DNA of 64,000 nucleotides from contig OZ024903.1 of NCBI GenBank assembly GCA_964017125.1, forward strand, positions 110,195,135 to 110,259,134. Direction: 5' to 3'. Source of the stretch: Flabesymbios commensalis (taxonomy: Eukaryota; Annelida; Polychaeta; Terebellida; Flabelligeridae). The notes beneath the pieces were generated by a model that was not told where the DNA came from, did not search any database, and saw nothing but the letters and a program-made list of their open reading frames with translations. The first letter of the stretch is position 1, and each line of letters opens with the position of its first letter. A program made the translations under genes and the position numbers. Below, in pieces: positions 22,001 through 34,974 of this stretch.

Positions 22001-23547
22001 GCCCACCCGCATGCGCGCATATATTGTTCTAGGAGAGGCCTTGATTAGAGTCACCTGGTGAATGCAGTCGTCTCTAGCCACCTATAGTGAATGGGGTGAG
22101 CTGTGAGGGCAGTTTTTTATATGCATAGTTTATTTTAATGTTTACGCTGTTTTAAGCCCTGAAAATACATGTATTTACATGAAAATGCTATTTCAGCTAA
22201 AGTTGATGCTGGCACTACAGCCAATTATCAGTATCAAGGGCGTCCAGAAACAAATATGTTTCCCAATAGGGACTGTCGAGGCAGTAGAAAATCTGCTAGC
22301 AGAGTTTTTTACTAAGAGAAAATATCCCGTCAAATGCCGCAAAATTGGCCCTTAAACTATACCTAGGCCTATGCAATAATATAGATTTTTAAATACTAAC
22401 TAACTGAAGCCCTATTATTCCACTGACCTGCTGATGTAATAAGGAATGTTGGAGTCGACACGGCGATGACTGTCCCAGCCCGCCATGTGAGAGCCTGGGT
22501 GTACATTGCATATACTGAGAGGCCCTTGTACTGAGAAGGCGGTTTAATGTCGGGCCATCGTCTCAGACAGTCTGCCAACGTTAGGAATGTGATTTGGGCA
22601 TGCGCACATGTAATTATTATGTTTAATATTAAGAAGGTCCTTGTTTTCTTTGAAATTACGAGGTTTAAGTTTGATCTAGGCAGCTTATGAACCTTGTATA
22701 AATCATCTTGATGAGAATCAGTCATCGGCTGATGAGATTATAGACTTGGACAGCGACATGAGCAAATATTAAATATGTAGGAATATGAAAAAAATATGGG
22801 AATATGAATCCGCCCAGTGACAGCGATGCGGTCTGTGTCTGTACTGTGGTCATACTAGCAGACACGTGGGGAGGATGTACAATGATAACTTAGGGGAGTA
22901 CCCTGCATGTGCACACAGGTCGCTGTCTGTACTGTGGCCTTACCGTCAGTCACGTGAGGCAAGTTAGGGGATTCCCCCGTTCATTAGGCATATACAGCCG
23001 GCGTGTGCACACTGACGCTTCATGTGTGGTATCATCTAACATATGACAATTTGCACCCCAGTAGTCTATCTGCTCCTCCTGTCAAACATCAGGTTTATGA
23101 TTGTATATTTAGCTGAAGAGGTCTGCCTACGCTCAGACAGGGGCCACATTCTTAATTAATTTTATTTCTTGTGGAAATTGTAGAGAACTTTGATCTGACA
23201 TGGCCTTTATTATCACATAGCATGTTGACCAGCAAACATCAGGAGACGTAACCCCAATGTTGAGCCACCCTCTGTGACGCCGGCCCAGCATTAAACATAT
23301 ACTGGGTCAACATCTGGTGCTTGCTGGGTGCCTACATGTCAATATGCGATTGAGTTAGTGATGATACAATAGGCCTAAGCCCCACTTTGTCCAACATTTC
23401 AAATAATAATAATGCAGAGTTATTTCTTACCTGAAGTACATAATACATAGTATATATGCACATAGTATATATACATAGTATATATGTCTACACAAAAAAA
23501 TGTAATTTGTAATTAGTATCATTTATTCATAAGTCGATTTTATACTT

Positions 23548-23784
23548 CATTCATTCATTCATTCCTTCATTCATTCATTCATTCATTCATTCATTCATTC
23601 ATTCATTCATTCATTCATTCATTCATTCATTCATTTATTTATTTATTTATTCATTCATTCATTCATTCATTCATTCATTCATTCATTCATTCATTCATTC
23701 ATTCATTCATTTATTTATTTATTTATTCATTCATTCATTCATTCATTCATTCATTCATTCATTCATTCATTCATTTATCCATTC
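23548..23784. repeat. (CATT)n microsatellite, unit 2 (expanded)
   Basis: About 237 bp. The CATTTATTTATTTATTTATT interruption occurs twice (near 23633 and 23708), showing that a segment of the tract was duplicated. It accounts for most of the extra length of unit 2. Confidence 0.95.
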
Positions 23785-24648
23785 ACCAGCTTGCTTGCTT
23801 GCTTGCTTGCGTAACTGATTTATTTATTACTTGCATTGTTTGTTGAAACTTTTCATTCATTTGAAGCTGGAAATGCTAGCGCAATTTGCAGCTTTAAATG
23901 ACAAAAATATTACATGGTACTATTTATGAAAAAATAAATATCTGTGAAAATAAATTATTTGATTCACTGAGGATCTCTCACAAACTATTTTATGGATTTT
24001 TGTGGCATTTTATTCGGTGTGAAACTTGCTGAAAACCGTGTATATTCAGTGCCAGCAGCACTAGGTTTAACCCTTGTAGTGCTAGCACCCTTAATTATAG
24101 CCTGTTTTAGACAGGATTCAACGTAAATAAGGTATAAAGCGCCATTAAAATGTCTTGTGATATCAAATAATTGATTTTTATGAATATCATTATTTTTCGT
24201 CTTTTGAAACTGGTAATTGCGTCAAAAGAGGAAAAATAATGATAGTTTCAAAGTAAATAAAGTGCCATTGAAATGTCTTGTGATAGATACTCTTATCAAG
24301 TAATGAATTTTGGAGTATATTTTTCTGAATATAAATATTTTTCGTCACTTGAAGCTGGAAAATGCGTCAGCAATTTCCAGCTTCAAGTGCCGAAAAAAAA
24401 TGTCACAAGCAATTCAGCATCAGAAGGGTTTATTAGTATTTACTTTGTTTTGTCTGATATATATCTTGTGTATTATGTTGTCGCAATTATTTAAAAAAAT
24501 GATGTTGACAGGAGTATCAATCAACGATTAAATTAGGGTTTAGTTCTACTTTTTACTTTATAACATTTTTCAACTTTGAAATCTTGTTAGATTTGCTAAC
24601 CGCTGTCAAATGTGGGATGATTCAAATTATTTATTTAATTTTTTACAG

Positions 24649-26438
24649 AAAGAGCACAATGAGACGGTTTCCAAACTGAACTTTGTGTTAGCGCTGGTTG
24701 AGTGTGTGATTGAGCTGGCTCAGGCTAGGAGCAGTCCACTGTCTGAATCTCTGACCGGGCACCCGGGAGGAGGTCAGCGACGCCCTAGCTCTGACGACAC
24801 CCGCTGTAACAACACGTTCACACTGCAGCCTGGTGGGTGGCTGAGTGACGGTCAGCGCAGGCTGGAGCAGATGGTTCTCTATGTACGAGCACTACAGCTT
24901 CTCTCATCCTCGTTACAGCTCGGACGTACTGAACTAAAAGCCGGAAGACTGTCACCCTCTGTATCTGTACAAGCAAGTAAGTAAAACCCTCTATCTCTGT
25001 ATAAAAAAGTAAGTAAAAAATACATGGAATACAACCATCCCACTAGCATTATGGCAGTTGATTAGTGGGCTAGTTTAGTGGGTTAAAATTTGTCTGTGGT
25101 GTGGTATTTATTCATAATAAGCATGCTTCATTATGCATGATATGCATCTTTATTTTGATGTCAATTTCAAATACGTATTGTATTTTATGCCTATATTATA
25201 CATATGCTATGCTATCTGTTTCAGTTGTGAAAGACATGAACAGTTATTACCACCAGTGTTTGGCAGTTTGTAAAGTTCTACACATGAAATCATTACCCAA
25301 CAGTCCTCAACTCGACCCCAAGATGGCAGCCATCACCGCTGACAAACTCATCTACACTCACGCCATAGAAATGGTAAGATTTCAGCGGAATTGCGGAGAT
25401 CACATTTGATGCAGGTTTTACAAATTTAATTTCTTAATATAGAGCTCCAAGGGTAGCGTTCTATCACCGAGTCTTGATGCTCTCAAACATTTCTTGGTGG
25501 TCTTATTTTGGATGTCAAACAGCTGCGCTGGACTATGATATTATGAGAAAACGTCTCTATCTATGGCTGATTGCAAACATTTTTCACCTTTAAAACCCTG
25601 TTAGATTTGATAAAACTTTTGTGCTGCTGGAACGTATACATACAGTCTCAAGCAAGAACTTAATCAAAAGAAATATCACTGATTTTGATCAAACACTTTT
25701 GGTGGACGCTTAGTTAATCCAATATTGGGCATGTCTATTTTTCATAAATATGAATATTTTTTAAATGACAAAAATAGACGCAAATAAAAGGTATTGTTCC
25801 ATTAGCGAGTCTTGATGAGCTCTCTCAGACATTTTTTGGTGGTCTTGTTTTCAGTGTCAAACAGCTGCTCTGGATGAGCTGTTTGGAAACCCGTCTGAAT
25901 GTTTCCGGCGTTATCGCAGTGCACAGATCTTACTGCACAGCCTCGCCCAGCAGGCCGAAGACGACACCGATCGGACCATGCTCAACAAATGTTAGTATGC
26001 TTTTCAACTCTGGCCTTACTTGTAATTCACATGGATTTATTTACGAAGTGACAAATGATGAACATTCCTTGGAATTGTTATTGATTTTACATTGGATGTA
26101 TTTTTATATATTTTTTTTTAACTGAAAATTCAATTTAAAAATAAAAACCTGTATGGTTTGTCTTTCTTCCTTTTTCTTCTGAATTGAGTTTTTATTACAG
26201 GATACTCTCAATTATTTGTTAAAATAATAACAGCTTTCAATTGAATAGGCTTTCCTAACATTTTTCCCTATTGTCTTCTAATTGGATATTCATGATTTAT
26301 TGCAAAAAAAAATCTTCTATTATTCGATTTTTTTTATTTTCAGATAAGGAATCGGTTGAAAGACGGCTGTATAACTTACACGAGCAAGGGTACATACAAG
26401 TGAATGTATCTGATAGTGTATGTAGTACCAGTACATGA
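24649..26438 (+). CDS. Duplicated ULK EAT cassette 3 (four exons, stop)
   Basis: Exons are 24649-24976, 25225-25373, 25855-25990 and 26344-26438. The predicted peptide is the same as cassette 2, including VLHMKS and ELFGNPS. The first three exons carry the type found in unit 2, whereas the intron before the last exon and everything beyond belong to the B type of the later units. The last acceptor is TTTTCAG, as in cassettes 4-6, instead of TTTCCAG. The cassette therefore spans the A-to-B junction of the array. The frame is intact across that junction, since the switch lies within or beside the intron after the third exon. Confidence 0.75.
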
Positions 26439-29400
26439 ACAAGGTCATACCATCATTAGATACAGCAATGGTACAACATCATAAATACAGCACTTTCACA
26501 TCTGGTGTGTATGATTTAGAAAGCAAGAGGCTACAGAGCGGAGGTCAATCTGTGTGTCAATTTATGACCTCCGGTCTTTTGTGATTTATAAATATCCAGA
26601 TGGTGCTGAGCGACAGTCATTCTGAAGTATTATACCAGTGTGATACATCATAGGTGTTGGAATTGGTCAGTAATGAACATACTCTGGTCGTAAGATACAA
26701 ACTGCTTCGGGAATCTATATTGATACTCTACTATTAAAAAAAAAGTGTAAGGTTTTCATCATTGAAGGTTGGTAACTGTATTGGCAGCTCCAGCTTTCAA
26801 TGATGGAAAAATTATACACTAAAAACGTTAAGTTATATAGTACTGGTACGTGAACATGACACAAATGTATTGTAACATTAATGTGTTCTGATACATGCAC
26901 CAAGACCGTACATCACAGTCACACAGTTTATTAGAGGAAAAATAATGCGTATTCTGGTAGTGCGACATTGGCTACATGATATTCATCATTACGCATGCAG
27001 TTTATTGGTAGCTCTGATGTAATTTCACACGCTGATAGTATTCACTTGCTACATAATTTATAGAGGAACAGAAAAATGTGAGCTCACCTCAAATAATAAA
27101 TGGCTTTATAACAGCTTTTCCTCAATCTAAAGCACTTTCCAACTGTAAAGTTGTTGAACCCGGAGTTGCGCTAATGAAGTGAATACATAGAACAGAGAGA
27201 GAATAATCATACCTAGCCCTAAAAAGTTTCTGGTGTGTACATTTTCTTTCTGCCAACAGTGGAATAAGAATGATACCTCATTGAGAGTGACCTCACGTGA
27301 AGTTATCTTGCAAACATTTCAAGTGGATCTTTCCAGGGCAGTTGGTGATGCCTCGCAGAAGCCACTTACAGTAGCAGGATGGTCTTCATTTTCATCTCTC
27401 AAATCATGGGCTGATATCTGTCAGCGCAACACAGTTCTTTGTGCATTAAGAATCATCCCTGTATTTATTTTGTTATGGCTATTGTTTTTTGTCTGCCTTG
27501 GAGTTGAAATGTCATGAGTTTTAGGTGATTCTCATGACCTTTCCACCTTTAGGGACATTTTAAAAAAGCTGACTTATGACTTAGTGTTTGAAAGTCAAAC
27601 AGTTTTAGATTTTTTGTATTGTTTATTACCGTCGTCTATACACTTTTGTATAGTTCCGAGGCGGAGACTGATTTAAACTTTACTGATAAATTATGTTCAA
27701 GGTTAAAAAAACTGTGCCTGCACAGCGACTGTTATCTGTGACTGCGTTGTCACAGCATTGTCTGGGATATTACTCGTAGAGTTTATACCAAGCTCTTGTA
27801 GCTGGTTATGGAACTTGCCAAAGCATTCCAGAATGGAGAATTGAAATGTGGTGAAAAACAGCAAAAACTGCTGAGTTTACAGCTCCTTCTGCTTCGGTGT
27901 GTAATTGGGTGTTTTAGTATAAGTGATGAAAATGTCATTGTTCAAAATAGAAAGTTATATTTGACATATCCCACGTCAACCTGCTTTCATTACTGATGAT
28001 CTCTGCTCGATGGTAAATATAATGTTGTATAATGTTATTTAAATCAATCATTGTATCATCAGCATGTCACATAATCTGATATCTATCTTGTGTATTATTT
28101 TGTCGCCATTATTGTGTTACTGTTTCCCAGCAGATACAAGATATTGACCCGATGTTGGCCCACTGTCAACAACCCTGTCTCAACATCAGGCCGACATTTT
28201 GTTAATGTCTCATGCCTGAGACATTGACCCAATGTACACCACTTACGATGCTGGTCTAACATTAGGTCAACATTGGGTCAAGTTTCGTTATCGCCCATTT
28301 CATCTAGTGTAGCATCTAGTCTTCATATTGCCATGAATTACACAAACCAGTGACGGAGCTTGCCCTCTGAAAGGCAATTTTTCTTTTATTAGTATTTGCT
28401 TTGTTTTGTCTTGTCACTTTGCTCTGTTTGTGATCTGTTATATTGTCATATCGGCGTTGCCTACAATCCTCTGAAACGCAACGTGTACTTTTACCTTTTA
28501 TGCTGCCCAATTGTTTGTTGATACTTTTCATTTATTCAAAGTTGGAAATGCTAGCATAATTTACAGCTTCAAATTACAAAAAAATTACTCATCAGTGAGA
28601 ATTAATTATTTGATTAACTGAGCATCTATCAGAAATTATTTTATTGCTTTTTTTCGGACAAGACTAAAGTAAATGAAGTGCCATTGAAATAGAAATAGAT
28701 AATCTTATCAAATCATGGATTTTGGGAAGTGTCAATTTTTCTGAATATAATTTTTTTCACCATTTGAAGCTGGAAATGGCGTCTGGATTTCCCACTGCAA
28801 AAGAGGAAAAACATGTTACAATCAATTTTTGCAGCAGAATGGTTTATAAGTATTTACTTTGTTTTGTCTTGTCAATTTGTTTCATTAGTGCTCTGTTATA
28901 TTGTCAGGTCAGCCTCCGACCACAATCCCAAGATGCAATACCTCATGTTTGTGCCATAACATGGGACCCTGAGGAATCAAAGGGTTAAATGTACCATTTT
29001 ATAAAGTGGCAGATTTTACTTTCTAAAGATAAGATTTAATCGCCAACACCCTACAAAATGCAACCCGCCCCTCTCACAAAAAAATATTTATAACACTATA
29101 AAGGGTGGTCCGATTTAACAAACAAGTGTTGGTCACAACATATTTTCGTGTTCTGTACCCCTAACTGGTGAATAATATTATCATAGAGATATTTGTTTAA
29201 CATTGTGATATATTACATATAAGGGTAACTTAAACATAAACATAGTCAATATACCGTCAACTTATTTATTATATCCAAACCAAATGGTGCATTTATATTT
29301 AATTTTCATTCTTTTTGTTATCATCCCATCACCCAGATATTTTATGCAGAGTAACCCTTGTCATGCTGAATGCTCTGTTTTCTCAAATTCAAAGACAATT

Positions 29401-32400
29401 TTAATTATTTTGAAGCTTGTTTGAAAACATATTATATACGGTCCTAGCAGCACGAGGGGTAATTATAAAGTCCAGCTGGAATCAAAAGATCATATCTGCC
29501 TAGGGCGATATATGGGGTTATTTCACTCACTGAACTGTAAGCATGGAATCTGATTAAAAATCTCCTCTCTCGCTGCATGGAGATAATGTCATTATTACCT
29601 GATTTCAAACATTAATTCACAGTCGTTCTTCAAGCTGTAAATTGTGAACTTTATGTATAATGATTACCTCACTGGTGCTAGAGCAGTAGATGTTTGTTAA
29701 GACGTCAACTTGGGATTAAAAGATTGTATCTTACACTTTACACAGTGGGATTTACAACCTTTCAATCTCTAGTTTACAAAATATTTTGTATGATATTATC
29801 ATGAGATATATAATAGCTAAAATGTTGTGCGTAATTCTCTATAGAGCCAGAGAATAAATTGGACTTAGCCTTTTGACTCGAGACATGGAGTCCACTTTTC
29901 CTGTTTTCAAAAATTTATGTCCTGTCATCTTGTGCGATTTATTTTCATAAAATGTTTGAAAGAAATAATGAGGTTGTCGGTTATGTATTAACACAAAGTG
30001 AACTGATATAGCCATTATTAGCCATTTTTTATAGTTTTTACGGCCACATCAAATGATAAGTTTTTTATGTTTTCTTCTAAACTAGACTGAATGATATTTA
30101 CAATTTATAACATCTTTTGATTCAATGTTTTTTATTCTATGGTGCCAGAAAATACATGTGTTGCAATTTTAATTTGAAAAGGGTGCCATTTGCAACTGGT
30201 TAGAACTGAATGTCTGAAGCCAAAGGTCAGTCAGCTACTGCTTTTAGGTTCTGATGGCAGTGTATTGCCATAAAAGAATTCAAGCTGGAATTTATAGTGA
30301 GAAATGTATTTTACAAAATTTGTCAAATAGCACAGATTTGAAAATATAGGTGGTTATAAATTCAATTTGCTCATTTTTATATTTAGCATTAACTATTATT
30401 CACTTGTCATTGATTTAAATAATTGATGATTACAAAGCACAAAGCATCCCATTGGATGCAAAGGGTTGGTTAGGGACATAAACCCGTTGATGACTCAACG
30501 TTGGCCGACTGTCTACGACGCTAGACCAACATTAAACCAGAATTGGGACAATGACTTGTGTTTGCTGCGACACTACTATTTTTTCATAGTACAATCTACC
30601 AAAAACTTGTTCTGACAGGAAGAATAAAATAGAAGCTTAGCTCATAGATTATCTTTTAATGTTATCTCAGAGCATTAAATCAGCATTTGCCCCAAGACAT
30701 TTTGAACTCTATTTTCTATGTACATGTCTTGTATTACACTGTTGTATTTTGAGGTAAGAATGACCATGTGAAAAATTATGCTGATATGTAACTTTGATTA
30801 TAATTGTGAAAAGATCAATTCAATAACTAAAGTAAATACATTTTGGTCAATATGAATCAATTATTGCCTAAAAAATTGTATGTTGGTTTGGTATATCAAA
30901 TAATTTCTGGCATGTTTGAAAAATTATTTAAACAAATTAAATGCTTCAGTGATTGTCTGTTGAGAGATGTGTCACGTGTATTTCACATTCAGATGGCAGA
31001 CATTCGCGGACATTTCGCAGATACTACTTTTTAATGATAGTTATTTCTCCTGTTAGTTAATGTATTTGAGAACTTTTTGATAAATTCTTGTTATCGTTGT
31101 TTATTTGTGATAGAGTGTGATAACTTATAAGTTACAAGTGCAATTTAGAGTGTTATCTTTTGTGATTAGTTGATTAGTTTAGGGTGTGACTGCATTACTC
31201 TCACGTGTACATTGATGTGTTTAAATGGGTGTGTCTGATAGATCGATACAGGATTGATATTATGTTTCTCAACATGTTTTAATTGTCTGTTTGATTAATA
31301 AAAAGAGATGTGTACAATATCACGCACAATGTCACAAGTACGCCTATCACAATTCAGATGAAGATTAGACATTGTACTAAGCTAAGGACAGTTACATTTA
31401 CTGACTACAAGTTATTCATTTTCTTGTTTTCAATCAGTAAAAAATGCTTATGGTTTACACACTTCAATTTTTTTTATAATACGACTTTTCTCATTCAATT
31501 GAAGCTGGCATTTTTTTCAAATTCATTTCAGATCTGTATTTTTGAGACATTTCACTCAACATTTCTGTTTTGAAATAGCAGTTTAAAAAGTAAGGCCTCA
31601 TCAACACTTAAAGTGCTATGATAAAACATCTTATTTGTCTAAGCTATAATTCCTGGCCCTATTTCACCAGATATTGTTCAGCATAATATGATATAATCCT
31701 CTGTCTGTAGATATTGTTGTGACAGCGTTTTATTATATCGTGACGAAAGTACAAACCTTGTACCTCCATGTGCTCGATATGAGGTTTTGAGAGTGTGGGT
31801 CATATATGTCTGGGTTATGGGACTTGTTGTAGTCATTTTGTGAAACACCGCTGACTATTTTATTGGCCGACCTCACGTTGTTTTCTGTGTTCATGATAAA
31901 GCCATGCTACTCGGGGATTTAAAGGTCGTATATGCACCTTCTTCAAGTGGTAGATACGACCTTTATTGTCCCACAGTTACTATATTTCACACTGTATACT
32001 TTGTATATACATGTACTATTTATTCAATGAATATGTTAAGAATTAAAAAATGGAATGTATTACCTTTTCACAAGTGTTTTTTTATTTTATGGGAGAGAAT
32101 GTACTGTGGTCATCTACGAGGCTGTTCTCTTGAGAAGTTAAGGTGCAAACCATTATAGTTATGCCATGCCACTTGGTCATGTGAGAAAATTTAAACGTTG
32201 TTCATTTTTTGTGCGATATGTGAAAATACTGCACCTGTCCAATGAGTAAGGTGTTCGCCTAAAGGCTGTATTTTCCCATATCATACTCAAATGACCTGCG
32301 CTTGCATAGCATATAGAGTATTGTGGCATGTTCGCTTCCAGACTGCCAGGCGTCAAATTTCGAATACTCTCAGTATTTTCAGGATCCCCTCCTCTGTCTG

Positions 32401-34013
32401 AACTGATATCAAAGCAAGTATTGTGCAATAATTAAAGGCCCACCCGCATATATTGTTCTAGGAGAGGCCTTGATTAGAGTCACCTGGTGAATGCAGTCGT
32501 CTCTAGCCACCTATAGTGAATGGGGTGAGCTGTGAGGGGAGTTTTTTATATGTATAGTTTATTTTAATGTTTATGCTGTTTTAAGCCCTGAAAATACATG
32601 TATTTACATGAAAATGCTATTTCAGCTAAAGTTGATGCTGGCACTACAGCCAATTATCAGGACAAGGGCGTCCAGAAACAAATATGTTTCCCAATAGGGA
32701 CTGTCGAGGCAGTAGAAAATCTGCTAGCAGAGTTTTTTACTAAGTGAAAATATCCCGTCAAATGCTGCAAAATTGGCCCTTAAACTATACCTAGGCCTAT
32801 GCAATAATATATATTTTTAAATACTAACTAATTGAAGCCCTATTATTCCACTGACCTGATGATGTAATAAGGAATGTTGGAGTAGACATGGCGATGACTG
32901 TCCCAGCCCGCCATGTGAGAGCCTGGGTGTACATTGCATATACTGAGAGGCCCTTGTACTGAGAAGGCGGTTTAATGTCGGGCCATCGTCTCAGACAGTC
33001 TGCCAACGTTAGGAATGTGATTTGGGCATGCGCACATGTAATTATTATGTTTAATATTAAGAAGGTCCTTGTTTTCTTTGAAATTACGAGGTTTCAGTTT
33101 GATCTAGGCAGCTTATGAACCTTGTATAAATCATCTTGATGAGAATCAGTCATCGGCTGATGAGATTATAGACTTGGACAGCGACATGAGCAAATATTAA
33201 ATATGTAGGAATATGAAAAAAATATGGGAATATGAATCTGCCCAGTGACAGCGATGCGGTCTGTGTCTGTACTGTGGTCATACTAGCAGACACGTGGGGA
33301 GGATGTACAACCAGAGATATTATAATATAAACTGTCTCTGGTACAACATTAACATTTCCCACGTACCCTGCATGTGCACACAGGTCTCTGTCTGTACTGT
33401 GACCTTACCGTCAGTCACGTGAGGCAAGTTAGGGGATTCCCCCGCTCATTAGGCATATACAGCCGGCGTGTGCACACTGACGCTCCATGTGTGGTATCAT
33501 CCAACATATGACAATTTGCACCCCAGTAGTCTATCTGCTCCTCCTGTCAAACATCAGGTTTATAATTGTATATTTAGCTGAAGAGGTCTGCCTATGCTCA
33601 GACAGGGGCCACATTCTTAATTAATTTTATTTCTTGTGGAAATTGTAGAGAACTTTGATCTGACATGGCCTTTATTATCACATAGCATGTTGACCAGCAA
33701 ACATCAGGAGACGTAACCCCAATGTTGAGCCACCCTCTGTGACGCCGGCCCAGCATTAAACATATACTGGGTCAACATCTGGTGCTTGCTGGGTGCCTAC
33801 ATGTCAATATGCGATTGAGTTAGTGATGATACAATAGGCCTAAGCCCCACTTTGTCCAACATTTCAAATAATAATAATGCAGAGTTATTTCTTACCTGAA
33901 GTACATAATACATAGTATATATGCACATAGTATATATACATAGTATATATGTCTACACAAAAAAAATGCAATTAGTAATTTGTAATCATTTATTCATAGG
34001 TCGATTTTATACT

Positions 34014-34131
34014 TCATTCATTCATTCATTCATTCATTCATTCATTCATTCATTCATTCATTCATTTATTAATTTATTTATTTATTAATTAATTAATTCA
34101 TTCATTTATTTATTCATTCATTTATCCATTC
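34014..34131. repeat. (CATT)n microsatellite, unit 3
   Basis: About 118 bp, with a TTAATTAATTAATT interruption typical of type B. The following CTTG run is cut to about two copies. Confidence 0.95.
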
Positions 34132-34974
34132 ACCAGCTTGCTTGCGTAACTGATTTATTTATTACTTGCATTGTTTGTTGAAACTTTTCATTCATTTGAA
34201 GCTGCTAGCGCAATTTGCAGCTTTAAATGACAAAAATATTACATGGTACTATTTATGAAAAATAAGCATCTGTGAAAATAAATTATTTGATTCACTGAGG
34301 ATCTCTCACAAACTATTTTATGGATTTTTGTGGCATTTTATTCGGTGTGAAACTTGCTGAAAACCGTGTATATTCAGTGCCAGCAGCACTAGGTTTAACC
34401 CTTGTAGTGCTAGCACCCTTAATTATAGCCTTTTTTAGACAAGATTCAACGTAAATAAGGTATAAAGCGCCATTAAAATGTCTTGTGATATCAAATAATT
34501 GATTTTTATGAATATCATTATTTTTCGTCTTTTAAAACTGGTAATTGCGTCAAAAGAGGAAAAATAATGATAGTTTCAAAGTAAATAAAGTGCCATTGAA
34601 ATGTCTTGTGATAGATACTCTTATCAAGTAATGGATTTTGGAGTATATTTTTCTGAATATAAATATTTTTCGTCACTTGAAGCTGGAAAATGCGTCAGCA
34701 ATTTCCAGCTTCAAATGCCGAAAAAAATGTTACAAACAATTCAGCATCAGAAGGGTTTATTAGTATTTACTTTGTTTTGTCTGATATATATCTTGTGTAT
34801 TATGTTGTCGCAATTATCTAAAAAATTGATGTTGGCAGGAGTATCAATCAACGATTAAATTGGGGTTTAGTTCTACTTTTTACTTTATAACATTTTTCAA
34901 CTTTGAAATCTTGCTGGATTTGCTAACCGCTGTCAAATGTGAGATGATTCAAATTATTTATTTAATTTTTTCAG

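Larger units (their letters stand above)
14070..24500. repeat. Tandem unit 2 (10,431 bp, type A)
   Basis: The copy matches unit 1 almost base for base over the regions 15.5-19.4 kb and 21.7-23.5 kb. Most differences fall between 19.4 and 21.4 kb; one is the extra CCCGTTTTC context near 19471 that unit 1 lacks. The unit is longest because its CATT microsatellite is expanded to 237 bp. Cassette 2 lies at 14218-16006; 16007-24500 has no recognised gene. The equivalents of the small inverted elements are at 17699-17854, about 20041-20130 and 23229-23327. Confidence 0.95.
24501..34827. repeat. Tandem unit 3 (10,327 bp, A front joined to B body)
   Basis: The first ~1.5 kb has the sequence type of unit 2, and the rest is type B as in units 4-6. 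The change lies between 25,888 and about 26,110. B hallmarks are a shortened 62-codon frame at 26715-26903, the GATACCTC reading near 27273, the altered block at 33309-33363, and loss of the GCGCATGC stretch near 32450. Cassette 3 is at 24649-26438. The remaining 8.4 kb has no recognised gene. The short CATT tract is at 34014-34131. Confidence 0.93.

Noticed and set aside
27233-27517. 94-codon open frame with a hydrophobic C-terminal stretch (also at 37563, 47906; shorter at 58287)
   Set aside because: It lies in the putative 3' UTR. The same frame is closed by a TAA in units 1 and 2 and it matches no family I know, so it is likely chance.
32177-32428. 83-codon minus-strand frame in B units
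   Set aside because: It is open only in B units because of the local sequence swap near 32365, with no recognisable product.
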